Origin: Schleiferiaceae bacterium
Lineage (GTDB): Bacteria; Bacteroidota; Bacteroidia; Flavobacteriales; Schleiferiaceae
DNA length: 64,000 nt
Direction: 5' to 3'
Assembly: GCA_029254375.1 (NCBI GenBank)
Contig: JAQWXR010000003.1
Location: 1 to 64,000 of the forward strand
Each line of letters starts with the position of its first letter. Position 1 is the stretch's first letter. Below are positions 44,345 to 54,092 of this stretch, one piece after another. Below the pieces are notes generated by a model, which had not been told where the DNA came from, made no database searches, and saw only the letters and a list, made by a program, of their open reading frames with translations. Both the position numbers and the translations under genes were made by a program.

Positions 44345-47300
44345 ATGCGTATGTTTCGTCCCCTTTTCATTTGCTTCAGCCTTCTTTTTTCGGCTTTTTC
44401 GATGCGTGCCCAAACGACAGCTTCGTATGTCGATTTAATGAATGATCCGACCGTCAATTTTTATGACGTTGTAGAGGCCTTCAACGAATACTGGGAGGGT
44501 AAATCCGTAGAAAAAGGAAAGGGATGGAAACAGTTCAAGCGCTGGGAAGCATTTATGGAGCCCCGTGTCCATCCAACGGGGATTCGTCCCAACGCTCAAG
44601 CACTTTACCAAGGCTATGCTGCAGGCATTCAAGGAACGAGCACTGCCTCGACCGGGGGCTTGGGTCAGTGGTCCATTGTTGGACCCTTTGATGGAAATAG
44701 TTTGGATGGAATTGGGCGCGTCAATGTGATTGCCTTCCATCCTACGATAGCGAATACTTTATATGCCGGAGCCCCAGCTGGTGGTCTGTGGAAGTCCACA
44801 GACGATGGATTAACCTGGTCTACCAATACCGACTTGTTGCCCAACTTAGGCGTTTCGGCCATTTTAATTGATCCGAGCAATCCTTTGATCATGTATATCG
44901 GTACCGGAGATCGCGATGCAGGGGATACGTACTCTTTGGGCGTGATGAAATCGGTTGATGGAGGGCAGACATGGAATCCAACAGGGTTGAGCTTTAATCT
45001 CACGCAATCTGCACGTATTTCCGGAATGGCGATGCACAAAGACAGCACGCATCATTTGGTGGCGGCGACACGTAGCGGAATTTACCGAAGCTTGAATGGC
45101 GGTGCTAGTTGGACTGTTGAAGCGGGAGGCACCTTTGGTTGCCTGGTCCAAGTTCCAGGAACCAATAAGCTTTATGCGGGAACAAGCAGCAACGGCCGCA
45201 TTTGGATGTCTAACGATTTCGGGGATACCTGGACCATGTTAACCAGCGGCCTACCAACGAACGCCGGCCGAGTTGAATTGGCCACAACGGAAGCCGATAC
45301 AAACTATGTCTATGCCCTCTATGGCGCCAATAATAATGGACTGTATGGGGTCTACCGCAGTATCAATGGCGGCACTTCTTGGACGCAGCGACATGGTGCC
45401 TCTCCCAACTTGCTAGATTGGAGCACCAATGGATCGGGATCTGGAGGTCAAGCGTGGTATGACTTGTCGATTGCCGTTTCGCCTTTGGATAAAGACGTCG
45501 TATTAACCGGCGGAGTCAACGTATGGCGCTCCAACAATGGCGGGACTAGCTTCGCGTTAAGTGGCCACTGGTATGGCGGCGGCGGCGCTTCCTTCGTCCA
45601 TGCGGACCACCACTGGATGATTTTCAAATCAGGAACTAATCAAGTCTATGCAGGCTGTGATGGCGGGGTCTATAAATCAGGCAATGGCGGAGTGAACAAC
45701 TCATGGGTTTCCCGCAACATTGGCCTATCTATTACACAGTATTACAAAATTGGAACGACGGAAGCAGATACCACGTTAACTATTGCTGGAGCACAAGACA
45801 ATGGAACCCATCTGAACGATAATGGATGGGACAAAGTCGGAGGCGGTGATGGTATGGACTGTGCTATTTCGGCTTCTGACGGCAACACCATGTACCGATC
45901 AATTTACTACGGGGATTTTGACAAATCCACGAATGGTGGAAATAGCTTCAATTCTTCCTTTAACCTCCCTCCTGCAGGCACAGGCAACTGGGTAACGCCT
46001 TTCTTAGCGAGCCGAATCAACTCTAACACCTTGTATGCCGGCTTCACCAAACTTTGGAAGAGTACCAATGCCGGCGGCAGCTTCAGTGCTACGAGCAGCA
46101 ACAACGTTCAAGGATCGAGCAACATTGACTGCATTGCAGAGGCATTAAGTAATTCTAACGTGCTTTATGTGAGCATTGATGAACGACTATTCCACAGTTC
46201 AGATGGCGGACAGACCTGGAACTGGATCACCTCTAATGTGGGTAGTAGTAATGTTATAAGCGGAATCACGGTGGACCCTAGCAATGAAAACCACGTTTGG
46301 ATTTCCAAATCAGGCTATTACGCGGGCACTAAGGTCTACGAAACCTTTAATGCAGGTGGCTCTTGGTACAACCGCAGCGGCAGCTTGCCCAATATTCCCG
46401 CGAATTGCATTGCTGTTCAGCCAAACAGCAACGGCATTGTATACGTCGGAACAGATCTCGGCGTCTATTACCGCGACGCCTCGATGAGCGATTGGGTTCC
46501 TTTTATGCAGGGATTGCCTAACACGGTCATCAATGACATCGAGATTCTCAACAATGCTGGTATCATCCGCGTGGGAACGTATGGACGTGGCGTCTGGCAG
46601 AGTCCCTTGGCGACGGCTTTCTTGGATCGCCCCGAAGCTAATTTTTCAGTTTCCTCTGAAGTCTTGTGTAGTATCGCTGATACGATTTCCCTGACCGACC
46701 AGTCCAGCAACCTACCAAGCTCATGGTCCTGGACGATTTACCCATCGACCTTTCAGTTTGTGAACGGTAGTAGCTCAACTTCTTCCGATCCTCAAGTGTC
46801 CTTTAGCGCTTCAGGGGCGTACACCATTCAATTGGTGGTGGAAAATGCCTACGGAAAAGACACCCTCACTCGTCCCGCGTACATTCATGTGGGTGGAATT
46901 CAATCCCCCGTAGTGGAGGAATTTGTTGCTGCCATCCCTTCACGATGGACCCTGGAGAATCCAGACTTTGGTCAAGGGTGGGGTATCGCTCCCGTAGGCA
47001 GTGCCAACGATAATACCTCGGCTATTTTCCGAGGATATGGCTACAGTGCCGCCGGACAGACGGACAATTTAATTTCTCCGAGCTACCTCATCGATACGGC
47101 GAGCACCTTGGTCTATGATTTGGCCTACCGCCCGCTGACTGGTGGAGCATCCGATACCCTCACGGTGTTTATCAGCACGGATTGTGGCGACACATGGACG
47201 TCTCTTCGTCAATACGTAGAAACCGGTAATAATACCTTCGCAACGGGGGCCGCTCAAGGCAATGCTTTCGTGCCAAGCTCTAGCAGTGATTGGCGGACGG

Positions 47301-48868
47301 ACAGCATCGATTTGACCGGTTATGCGGGCCAAGTGCAGTTTAAGTTCGAAGCCCGCAATGGCAATGGCAACCATGTGTATTTGGACTTTTTGCGTATCAC
47401 ATCCGCTAGCGTCCCGGCGCCGACCGCTGATTTCTTCAGTGATACGACCACATGTATTAATAAAGCGACTCCATTCTTCTTTGCGGGTACAGGAAGCGGA
47501 TTGAGTTATTCATGGAGTTTCCCCGGAGCTTCTCCAAGTAGTTCTTCTTCGGCTAAGCCCGTGGTTTCCTATCCTTCCGCTGGTCTTAAATCTGTCACAC
47601 TCACTGTGAGCAACAGTGCCGGAAATGCCACGTTGACAAAAACCAGCTACCTCGCGGTTGGAACGCTTTCTAGTCCCTCCGTTTCGATTGTTTCCAGCTC
47701 CACAGCCGCCTGTATAGGGGACACCATCACCTACACGGCAAGCCCAGTTAACGCAGGATCCAACCCGATCTATAAGTGGATTGTCAATGGAGGCCAACGC
47801 GGAGGAAATGCAGCCTCCCTAACGTTGTTTAACTTGAATAATGGAGACAGCGTTCGCTGTGTGGTGACTTCTTCCGAGGATTGTGCGGCCCCTCTTCGCG
47901 CCTCCTCCAACACCCTTCAAGCCAATATTCTTGCCTTGCCCACAGTCAATGCCGGTTCCTATAGCTCGGTGTGCGTGGGCGGTGCGCCTATTAACCTCGT
48001 TGGCACACCGAGTGGTGGAAGTTTCTCTGGTCTCGGTGTAAGTAGCAACCAATTCTTGGCCACCACAGTAGGACAGGGAATCTACACCGTGACTTACACC
48101 TACATGAATAGCAACGGCTGTGTCAATACGGCTACATCGGATATTCAAGTACTTCCGTCTCCAAATATTTTTCTCAACCTACCCATGGCTGTGCTTTGTG
48201 AAAACGATCCCGCTTTTAGCGCATCTGGAGGTTATCCAAGCGGAGGAAATTACTTTGTAGATGGCGTAGCGAGTACACAAATCAATGCATCGGCCTTGTC
48301 GGTGGGAATGCACGAACTCAAATACATCTATACCAATGGGATATGTACTTCTGAGCGCGTAGATAGTTTTGAAGTGCGTTCGGCACCCCCAATGCCCACT
48401 GTTCAAGTTTTTGATGGCGATTCTTTATACTGCCCACAAGCTGCCAACGGATGGGATATCCAGTGGCTTGACGGAAATTTGAACCCCATCTCGGGCGCTA
48501 CGCAAGCCTGGTATGTTGCTCCTGCACCAGGCACTTTCTATGCCCGTCTAAAGCTTGGATTGAGCTGCTTCCCCACTTCGAGCCCAACAGCAGTTACTTC
48601 CATGGAGGAGTTTGCTTTCGGCCGCCTCGCGATTCATCCAAATCCAAGCACAAATTGGTTGACGGTGCAAATGAAATCAAGTGCCGGTCAACCCTATACC
48701 TTGCGATGGACCGATGCCTCTGGTGCCTTGATTTATCAAGAAATCCATAGCGGAACGGGTGAGGTGGTTGAGCACCGTTTTAACCTTCAAAGCTGGCCAA
48801 ACGGAATCTACTTCATTGAGCGTCGTGATGCAGAATTCCAAATCACTGAACGTGTAGTGAAATTCTAA
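44345..48868 (+). CDS. Large secreted BNR/sortilin-type propeller protein with PKD modules and T9SS tail
   Basis: The 1507-aa protein has a signal peptide (RPLFICFSLLFSAFSMRAQ), then about 650 residues of BNR/Vps10-like repeats (SxDGGxTW units such as STDDGLTWS, SVDGGQTWN, SSDGGQTWN) forming one or two propellers, a PKD domain (about residues 785-850), a MAM-like domain (about 880-1040), a second PKD (about 1050-1110), Ig-like modules, and a type A T9SS sorting domain (IHPNPSTNWLTVQM...WPNGIYFIE). BNR repeats occur in glycosidases and in non-enzymatic adhesins; no catalytic motif is visible, so a substrate-binding surface protein is as likely as a hydrolase. Confidence 0.88.
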   Translation: MRMFRPLFICFSLLFSAFSMRAQTTASYVDLMNDPTVNFYDVVEAFNEYWEGKSVEKGKGWKQFKRWEAFMEPRVHPTGIRPNAQALYQGYAAGIQGTSTASTGGLGQWSIVGPFDGNSLDGIGRVNVIAFHPTIANTLYAGAPAGGLWKSTDDGLTWSTNTDLLPNLGVSAILIDPSNPLIMYIGTGDRDAGDTYSLGVMKSVDGGQTWNPTGLSFNLTQSARISGMAMHKDSTHHLVAATRSGIYRSLNGGASWTVEAGGTFGCLVQVPGTNKLYAGTSSNGRIWMSNDFGDTWTMLTSGLPTNAGRVELATTEADTNYVYALYGANNNGLYGVYRSINGGTSWTQRHGASPNLLDWSTNGSGSGGQAWYDLSIAVSPLDKDVVLTGGVNVWRSNNGGTSFALSGHWYGGGGASFVHADHHWMIFKSGTNQVYAGCDGGVYKSGNGGVNNSWVSRNIGLSITQYYKIGTTEADTTLTIAGAQDNGTHLNDNGWDKVGGGDGMDCAISASDGNTMYRSIYYGDFDKSTNGGNSFNSSFNLPPAGTGNWVTPFLASRINSNTLYAGFTKLWKSTNAGGSFSATSSNNVQGSSNIDCIAEALSNSNVLYVSIDERLFHSSDGGQTWNWITSNVGSSNVISGITVDPSNENHVWISKSGYYAGTKVYETFNAGGSWYNRSGSLPNIPANCIAVQPNSNGIVYVGTDLGVYYRDASMSDWVPFMQGLPNTVINDIEILNNAGIIRVGTYGRGVWQSPLATAFLDRPEANFSVSSEVLCSIADTISLTDQSSNLPSSWSWTIYPSTFQFVNGSSSTSSDPQVSFSASGAYTIQLVVENAYGKDTLTRPAYIHVGGIQSPVVEEFVAAIPSRWTLENPDFGQGWGIAPVGSANDNTSAIFRGYGYSAAGQTDNLISPSYLIDTASTLVYDLAYRPLTGGASDTLTVFISTDCGDTWTSLRQYVETGNNTFATGAAQGNAFVPSSSSDWRTDSIDLTGYAGQVQFKFEARNGNGNHVYLDFLRITSASVPAPTADFFSDTTTCINKATPFFFAGTGSGLSYSWSFPGASPSSSSSAKPVVSYPSAGLKSVTLTVSNSAGNATLTKTSYLAVGTLSSPSVSIVSSSTAACIGDTITYTASPVNAGSNPIYKWIVNGGQRGGNAASLTLFNLNNGDSVRCVVTSSEDCAAPLRASSNTLQANILALPTVNAGSYSSVCVGGAPINLVGTPSGGSFSGLGVSSNQFLATTVGQGIYTVTYTYMNSNGCVNTATSDIQVLPSPNIFLNLPMAVLCENDPAFSASGGYPSGGNYFVDGVASTQINASALSVGMHELKYIYTNGICTSERVDSFEVRSAPPMPTVQVFDGDSLYCPQAANGWDIQWLDGNLNPISGATQAWYVAPAPGTFYARLKLGLSCFPTSSPTAVTSMEEFAFGRLAIHPNPSTNWLTVQMKSSAGQPYTLRWTDASGALIYQEIHSGTGEVVEHRFNLQSWPNGIYFIERRDAEFQITERVVKF

Positions 48869-48888
48869 ACACAGGTTTTTTAAGCAAC

Positions 48889-48922
48889 AAAAAACCCGCG
48901 GGGATGACCCGCGGGTTTTTTT
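48889..48922. terminator. Rho-independent terminator between BNR gene and purQ
   Basis: CCCGCGGG-GATGA-CCCGCGGG with flanking A- and T-runs; works in both directions between convergent genes. Confidence 0.92.
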
Positions 48923-48940
48923 GTGAGCAGAAGTAATTAT

Positions 48941-49636
48941 TTATGCCGTGACCATATGGTTCAGAAGGCTATGGAAAAGGTCCAAGCCGTCTGTATTGAG
49001 CAATTGGGCATCGGCTGCGCGCTCTGGGTGAGGCATCATTCCCATTACATTGCGACCGGCATTGCAAACACCCGCAATATTTTGGATCGCTCCATTGGGA
49101 TTCGCGTTGTCCGTAATGGACCCGTCGGACTCACAATATCGGAACATCACTTGGCCCTGATCATTGAGCAGCTTTAATGTTTCTTCATCCGCAAAGTAGC
49201 GGCCCTCCCCATGCGCAATGGGGATTTTGTACGCTTTATTTTCGTTCAAATCAGCCGTCATCAGACTAAGGCTTGAGGCAGGACGAAGAAATACATTTTT
49301 ACAAATGAATTTGTGGCTCGCATTGTGTAAAAGCGCCCCTTTCACAAGTTGGGTCTCAGTCAGAATTTGGAAACCATTGCAAACGCCTAAGACATAGCCC
49401 CCGCGATCTGCGTGCTTAAGCACCTCTTCCATGATAGGAGAAAAGCGTGCAATGGCACCTGAACGCAAATAGTCACCGTAAGAAAACCCCCCCGGCAATA
49501 CGACCATATCAACCCCTTTCAGGTCACGGTCTTTGTGCCAAAGAGCTACCGTTTCACACCCCAAGCCATCGCGGAGGGTGTCTATCATGTCTTGATCACA
49601 ATTGGATCCAGGGAAGGAGACTACGCCAAATTTCAT
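48941..49636 (-). CDS. purQ: Phosphoribosylformylglycinamidine synthase, glutaminase subunit
   Basis: Start is ATG 49636 (MKFGVVSFPGSNCDQD), which is the conserved PurQ N-terminus. The 231-aa class I amidotransferase has the nucleophile LGVCNGFQIL (Cys near residue 84) and the His/Glu pair in MMPHPERA. It supplies ammonia to PurL in purine synthesis. A separate PurQ means a split FGAM synthase, so PurL and PurS would be encoded elsewhere. A TACCTTTG box ends 4 nt before the ATG. Confidence 0.95.
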   Translation of the reverse strand: MKFGVVSFPGSNCDQDMIDTLRDGLGCETVALWHKDRDLKGVDMVVLPGGFSYGDYLRSGAIARFSPIMEEVLKHADRGGYVLGVCNGFQILTETQLVKGALLHNASHKFICKNVFLRPASSLSLMTADLNENKAYKIPIAHGEGRYFADEETLKLLNDQGQVMFRYCESDGSITDNANPNGAIQNIAGVCNAGRNVMGMMPHPERAADAQLLNTDGLDLFHSLLNHMVTA

Positions 49637-49640
49637 AGGA

Positions 49641-49648
49641 CAAAGGTA
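49641..49648 (-). promoter_or_regulatory. -7 box TACCTTTG, 4 nt before purQ
   Basis: Perfect TAnnTTTG match on the minus strand; the spacer TCCT then ATG is the clearest leaderless-type arrangement in the window. Confidence 0.6.
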
Positions 49649-49658
49649 GCCAATGCCC

Positions 49659-50735
49659 TTAGATTCTTCCGTTGGATTTTCCCAACAAATTGCATAGACG
49701 ATAGAGAAGTCGGCTTCCCACATTGGCATCCCAATCTCCTTCGGGACCCGGCGCCACTTCGTTTAAATCAAGTCCAATAATCTGTCGACCAGAGGCCATA
49801 ACTTGCTCCACCAGGAACAAAATTTGCTCCACTTCAAAGCCTCCAGCCACGGGTGTTCCTGTATGTGGACAGAGTTTGGGGTCCAGGCCATCAATGTCGA
49901 AACTGAGATAGACCTTTTGTGGAAGTGCTGCCACGATCAAACCAACTTGAGCAGCCCAGGTGCTTCCCTGGAATTGCGCTTGCTTCAGGTCTCGATCGAA
50001 AAACACGGAAATCCGGTCTCCCAAGTCCTGCATCACTTCCAATTCTTCCTCACAATAGTCACGGATTCCTACTTGGACTAATCGAGCGATGCCCTTATGC
50101 TTCATGGCATTGTACATGATGCTCGCATGGGAATACGTGAAGTCCTCGTAGGCCTTACGCAAATCCATATGCGCATCAATTTGGAGAATCCCCATACCTG
50201 GGTTGCGATCAGCTAGCACTTGAATATAGCCTAAGGGGGTGCTGTGATCCCCGCCTAGGAGAGCCACCAACTGGCCTTGATCCAAATATATTTTCACTTG
50301 CTCGGCCACCCAGTCTATCATAAAACGACAAGCGGCTTCAATCTTTTCATGGTTCTTCAACATACGTTGCATTGGCAAGCCTTCTGCCAAAGCTTCCATG
50401 TAGGCCTCCGCGCGTTCGCGATTTCGCTCGGACTTTGCGGCCAATTTGCTTGGGCTTGGGGCCATCCACAGCCCCATTTTCCATGCCATATCCACGGAGG
50501 GGTCATATAGATCTACTTGAGCAGAAGCTTCACGCATCGCCTCTGGACCGCGCGCGGTTCCCGACGCATAGCTGACGGTCACTTCCCATGGAACGGGAAG
50601 AATGACCACTTCCGCCGATTCTGCGTCAAAAGGAAGTCCATAGACTTGGCCCGGCGCTGCTAAACCATTTGGATCAAAATCCTGGGCCTGTGCTTGGCGC
50701 TTCGCCGCACGTTGGCCAGCCTGTTCTTCTGTCAT
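49659..50735 (-). CDS. Agmatinase/arginase-family ureohydrolase
   Basis: The 358-aa enzyme has the binuclear manganese motifs GGDHSTP (near residue 156), QIDAHMDLR and SFDIDGLDP. Ureohydrolases release urea from arginine, agmatine or similar guanidino compounds. The overall pattern fits the Bacteroidota agmatinase-family group, not classical arginase, but substrate is not certain. The tracked start at 50738 is GTG; the ATG at 50735 follows a TACTTTTG box by 7 nt. It lies 22 nt upstream of purQ on the same strand. Confidence 0.88.
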   Translation of the reverse strand: MTEEQAGQRAAKRQAQAQDFDPNGLAAPGQVYGLPFDAESAEVVILPVPWEVTVSYASGTARGPEAMREASAQVDLYDPSVDMAWKMGLWMAPSPSKLAAKSERNRERAEAYMEALAEGLPMQRMLKNHEKIEAACRFMIDWVAEQVKIYLDQGQLVALLGGDHSTPLGYIQVLADRNPGMGILQIDAHMDLRKAYEDFTYSHASIMYNAMKHKGIARLVQVGIRDYCEEELEVMQDLGDRISVFFDRDLKQAQFQGSTWAAQVGLIVAALPQKVYLSFDIDGLDPKLCPHTGTPVAGGFEVEQILFLVEQVMASGRQIIGLDLNEVAPGPEGDWDANVGSRLLYRLCNLLGKSNGRI

Positions 50736-50742
50736 CACCCTG

Positions 50743-50750
50743 CAAAAGTA
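50743..50750 (-). promoter_or_regulatory. -7 box TACTTTTG, 7 nt before the agmatinase-family gene
   Basis: Perfect TAnnTTTG match on the minus strand close to ATG 50735. Confidence 0.55.
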
Positions 50751-50763
50751 GGTGGAGCATGCA

Positions 50764-52953
50764 TCACTCCCGCATTTTTAGCATGAATGCCCGGCGGCGA
50801 ATACCCGAAGAGGGGGAAGTCCATTCCAACTCCCATAGCCAGTCTTTTCCAGGAGGGGGCTCCAAAAGACTGGTCCAAGTGCCTTCCGCTGGAAGGATAC
50901 CGCTGGCCTTCCAAGCTGTCCAAGCATCTCCACGAATATGGAGCCAGCGCTCGCGCAATTGCCACGCCCCCTCCTCTCGAAACTGAAAGGCCACCTGAGG
51001 ACGCTGGATAGAGGACCATTCATCTTGAAGCACCTGTACCCGACCCCATACTGACTTGGCGGATACCTCTGGCTGCCATCGTCCCGGGGAGGCCGAGTCG
51101 CCGGACGTAAACCATCCCCCTTCAGTACTTCGTCCCCACGAAAGACCCTCGCTTTGAGCTCCCAAGGCTGACGAGTGACGCATCCCCTCCATATGCTCTA
51201 GCTCCAGCCCGTCACTTCGGAAAAGTCCCACATATCCCCCCTCTTCAATGGCCCATAGATTTTCTGCCAAGGGTCGAATTTTAGTTGAATCTCCGGCCGA
51301 GTATCGTGCTGCACTCTTCCTCGGGTCCTCACTGTAGGCCCAAACTTCCTTTGGCAGGATAAATTCTCCCATTCGACCCAAGCGCCTCCATTCCATTGGC
51401 CACGGGGCATCCCCTACAAATAGAGCCCCCAAATCAAGCACCTCCTTTGTTGCGTTATAGAGTTCAATAAATCTCGGCTCAAAGGGCAAGGGATCCGCCA
51501 GCAATTCTGTCCATAGGAGCTCGCCAGCTTGTGCCATGCGTGGCAAGCCCCAAAACAAGCTGTCAATTTCCCACCTATCCCCAGCGCAAGTACTCCATAC
51601 GCGTGGGAGGCATAGGGCATAAAGCTGCCCGGGAATGGGTGGGACCAGCGGGCTCCAAATACTCAGTCCAGGGCGAACATGATCCCAACGGCCTTCGGCA
51701 TTTGAAGGCAGTGTACTGGGATCTATAGGGTGCCTCCACTCCACATGAAGATTCCATCGCCCGCTACTATCAGGAAGGGCGCGAAGCGAAGGGTAGTTCA
51801 GCGCGATAGGCTGCCTATCCCCGGCCGGAAATCTTCCCAAACTAGCTCCCGAAAGCTCCGTGCACGAATGCCATGTAGCGGGTAGACATGCCTGCTCCCG
51901 GTGGCTAGGTTCCAAACTATAGCCCCCTTGGGCTTTGCCTTTTGGGTGATGCCATGTTTGGCTATAGGTCCATTGGCCTAGAATCTGTCCTGAACTATGT
52001 TCCAATTCGATGCTGGCGTCGCCCGGCAAATCAATTTCCAGTGGCCACAGGATCGCCTCCGGAGGGAGCTGGGACCTGAGGACTTCGGGACCAATCACCA
52101 CCGCTTGCCCGGCTGGGAGCCAGAGGGAGGCCAGAGGATAGCTCCTTTGATTGACCCTCAAAGTCCAGTCTGCCATGAGCTTTGGCCCCACACCGAGGAT
52201 TTCACCTTCCAAAAAATCTACTGGAGGAGAAATCCCTGGAATTAAGGGTTGTGGATTCGAAAAGACTTCGGTCCATCGCCAGTCTATCCATGGCTGCAGG
52301 GCATGATTCGGCTTACTGACGACCCAAATGGAAGACCAGGTGAATTTATCTCGGCGGCTTGCCGAATATTGAGCCACCCAGCGCAATCTATGGATTGGAG
52401 GGACTAGGCTATCTGGCGGCGAGATCACCTCCCCCCAGGAAGCACTTCCCGGCGATGCATACCATCGAAGGTGATAGCGTTTGAACCGGTCGTAGGAGAT
52501 TTCGATGAAAATCTCTGTCTGGCTGTAGTCCAAAACCCCAGCAGGACTGACGCAAAGAAGATTTTCCCCGCGTCCATCCACCCGAAAGAGCGCCAATTCA
52601 TCTTGATTTGCCCCAATACGCAACTCCAGGTAGGAGGAGGAAGTAGCCTGGCATTGAAACAGGCTGTAATTCACAGAGGAAGGGTTAAAACCAAGGGTCA
52701 ATTGAAAAGATACTTGCCAGTCCCCACTAAGAACACAAGAACGCTCTATAAAGCTCATTCCATCCATAGGTGCATCTAACTGGAGGGTATTTCCTTCCCA
52801 GCGAAAGTGGCCAAGATCGCCGCTGCATCGATTTGAATCGGCCCCAGTCCAGTCTATAAAAAAGGCCGAATCTTGCTGGGCTTTGACCAGGTGAGGGCAG
52901 AGGGTCGCCGCGAGGAACAACATTCCGAACAATCGCTGTAGGATCGCGGTCAT
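50764..52953 (-). CDS. Secreted protein with lamin-tail-like domain
   Basis: I start at ATG 52953 (MTAILQRLFGMLFLAATLCPHLVKAQ), a signal peptide; the longer ORF runs through the asd promoter. The 729-aa protein has a beta-rich N-terminal domain (about residues 25-200) and, near residues 475-625, ELLADPLPFEPRFIELYNATKEVLDLG through a final SPGRW, which matches the layout of lamin-tail (LTD) domains in Bacteroidota surface proteins. It is unusually rich in Trp and Pro. No T9SS sorting tail is visible, since it ends RRRAFMLKMRE. Function unknown. Confidence 0.75.
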   Translation of the reverse strand: MTAILQRLFGMLFLAATLCPHLVKAQQDSAFFIDWTGADSNRCSGDLGHFRWEGNTLQLDAPMDGMSFIERSCVLSGDWQVSFQLTLGFNPSSVNYSLFQCQATSSSYLELRIGANQDELALFRVDGRGENLLCVSPAGVLDYSQTEIFIEISYDRFKRYHLRWYASPGSASWGEVISPPDSLVPPIHRLRWVAQYSASRRDKFTWSSIWVVSKPNHALQPWIDWRWTEVFSNPQPLIPGISPPVDFLEGEILGVGPKLMADWTLRVNQRSYPLASLWLPAGQAVVIGPEVLRSQLPPEAILWPLEIDLPGDASIELEHSSGQILGQWTYSQTWHHPKGKAQGGYSLEPSHREQACLPATWHSCTELSGASLGRFPAGDRQPIALNYPSLRALPDSSGRWNLHVEWRHPIDPSTLPSNAEGRWDHVRPGLSIWSPLVPPIPGQLYALCLPRVWSTCAGDRWEIDSLFWGLPRMAQAGELLWTELLADPLPFEPRFIELYNATKEVLDLGALFVGDAPWPMEWRRLGRMGEFILPKEVWAYSEDPRKSAARYSAGDSTKIRPLAENLWAIEEGGYVGLFRSDGLELEHMEGMRHSSALGAQSEGLSWGRSTEGGWFTSGDSASPGRWQPEVSAKSVWGRVQVLQDEWSSIQRPQVAFQFREEGAWQLRERWLHIRGDAWTAWKASGILPAEGTWTSLLEPPPGKDWLWELEWTSPSSGIRRRAFMLKMRE

Positions 52954-53006
52954 AGTATAGAAACAGGCGCTAAAGGAATAGGGTATCATCGTGGTCATGG
53001 CTAGGT

Positions 53007-53014
53007 TACTTTTG
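53007..53014 (+). promoter_or_regulatory. -7 box TACTTTTG for asd
   Basis: Perfect TAnnTTTG match 27 nt before the asd ATG at 53042; it also argues against the longer ORF starting at 52991. Confidence 0.6.
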
Positions 53015-53041
53015 TGCAGAATTACTAGTGCACTGTCAGTT

Positions 53042-54040
53042 ATGCGTTTAGCCCTCGTTGGTGCCACCGGAATGGTGGGAGAAGTCATGCAAAGCATTTT
53101 GAAGGAACGAGGATTCCCTCTATCTGAATTTATTCCCGTGGCTTCCGCAAAATCAGCGGGCAAGACGCTCACATGGAATGGACAGCCCTATCTCGTGCGA
53201 ACCCCAGAGGAAGCCTTGGCACTTCAGCCTGATGTGGCCCTTTTCTCCGCAGGAGGTGACACTTCACTCGAATGGGCCCCTCGATTTGCGGCGCAAGGCT
53301 GTTATGTCATTGATAATTCTTCAGCCTGGCGTATGGACCCTTCTATTCCTTTGGTCGTGCCTGAAGTCAATCCAGAGGCTTTGGACATGGATTCTCGCAT
53401 CATAGCCAATCCAAACTGTTCCACCATTCAATTGGTTATGGTTCTCAAGCCGCTTCATCAACGCTTCCCTATCAAGCGCGTCATTGTGAGCACCTACCAA
53501 AGTGTTACAGGCACAGGTAAGGCCGCTGTCGACCAATTGGTTAATGAGCGTCAAGGGATCGAAGGAGCCACAGTATACCCCTATCCCATAGATAAAAATT
53601 GCATTCCTCACTGTGATGTCTTTTTAGACAACGATTACAGCAAAGAGGAAATGAAGCTCAGCCACGAGACCAAAAAAATTCTTTCAGATAACACGGTCCT
53701 GGTATCTGCCACAGCCGTAAGAGTTCCTGTTCAAGGAGGTCACTCCGAAGCCGTGAACATAGAATTTTCGGGCGAGCGCCCTTCGATGGAGGCTGTTCGT
53801 GCGTGCTTGAATGAATTCCCTGGCGTGACGGTTTTAGACAATCCTGCGGCCAACTCTTATCCCATGCCACGTTTTGCAGCGGGGCAAGACGACGTTTTTG
53901 TAGGCCGAATTCGCGAGGATCACAGCCATCCACGAGCAATGCATTGCTGGATTGTGGCAGATAACCTGCGCAAGGGTGCAGCTACCAATGCAGTCCAAAT
54001 CGCCGAAGAATTAATCCGCCAAAAGAAACTTCAGGCGTGA
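53042..54040 (+). CDS. asd: Aspartate-semialdehyde dehydrogenase
   Basis: The 332-aa enzyme reduces aspartyl phosphate to the semialdehyde for lysine, threonine, methionine and cell-wall precursors. It has the NADP motif VGATGMVGE near the start, the catalytic Cys in IANPNCSTIQ (near residue 126) and GHSEAVNIEF with the catalytic His (near 235). I use ATG 53042 because the longer ORF includes the promoter box. Divergent from the lamin-tail gene. Confidence 0.96.
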   Translation: MRLALVGATGMVGEVMQSILKERGFPLSEFIPVASAKSAGKTLTWNGQPYLVRTPEEALALQPDVALFSAGGDTSLEWAPRFAAQGCYVIDNSSAWRMDPSIPLVVPEVNPEALDMDSRIIANPNCSTIQLVMVLKPLHQRFPIKRVIVSTYQSVTGTGKAAVDQLVNERQGIEGATVYPYPIDKNCIPHCDVFLDNDYSKEEMKLSHETKKILSDNTVLVSATAVRVPVQGGHSEAVNIEFSGERPSMEAVRACLNEFPGVTVLDNPAANSYPMPRFAAGQDDVFVGRIREDHSHPRAMHCWIVADNLRKGAATNAVQIAEELIRQKKLQA

Positions 54041-54092
54041 TTCTTGTTAAACAATAGAGCGATTCTCGCGTCTAAGTAAAAAATCCAATAGT

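Noticed and set aside
44345-48868. Calling the BNR protein a sialidase or other glycosidase
   Set aside because: BNR repeats alone do not show catalysis; I see no Arg triad or other glycosidase site.
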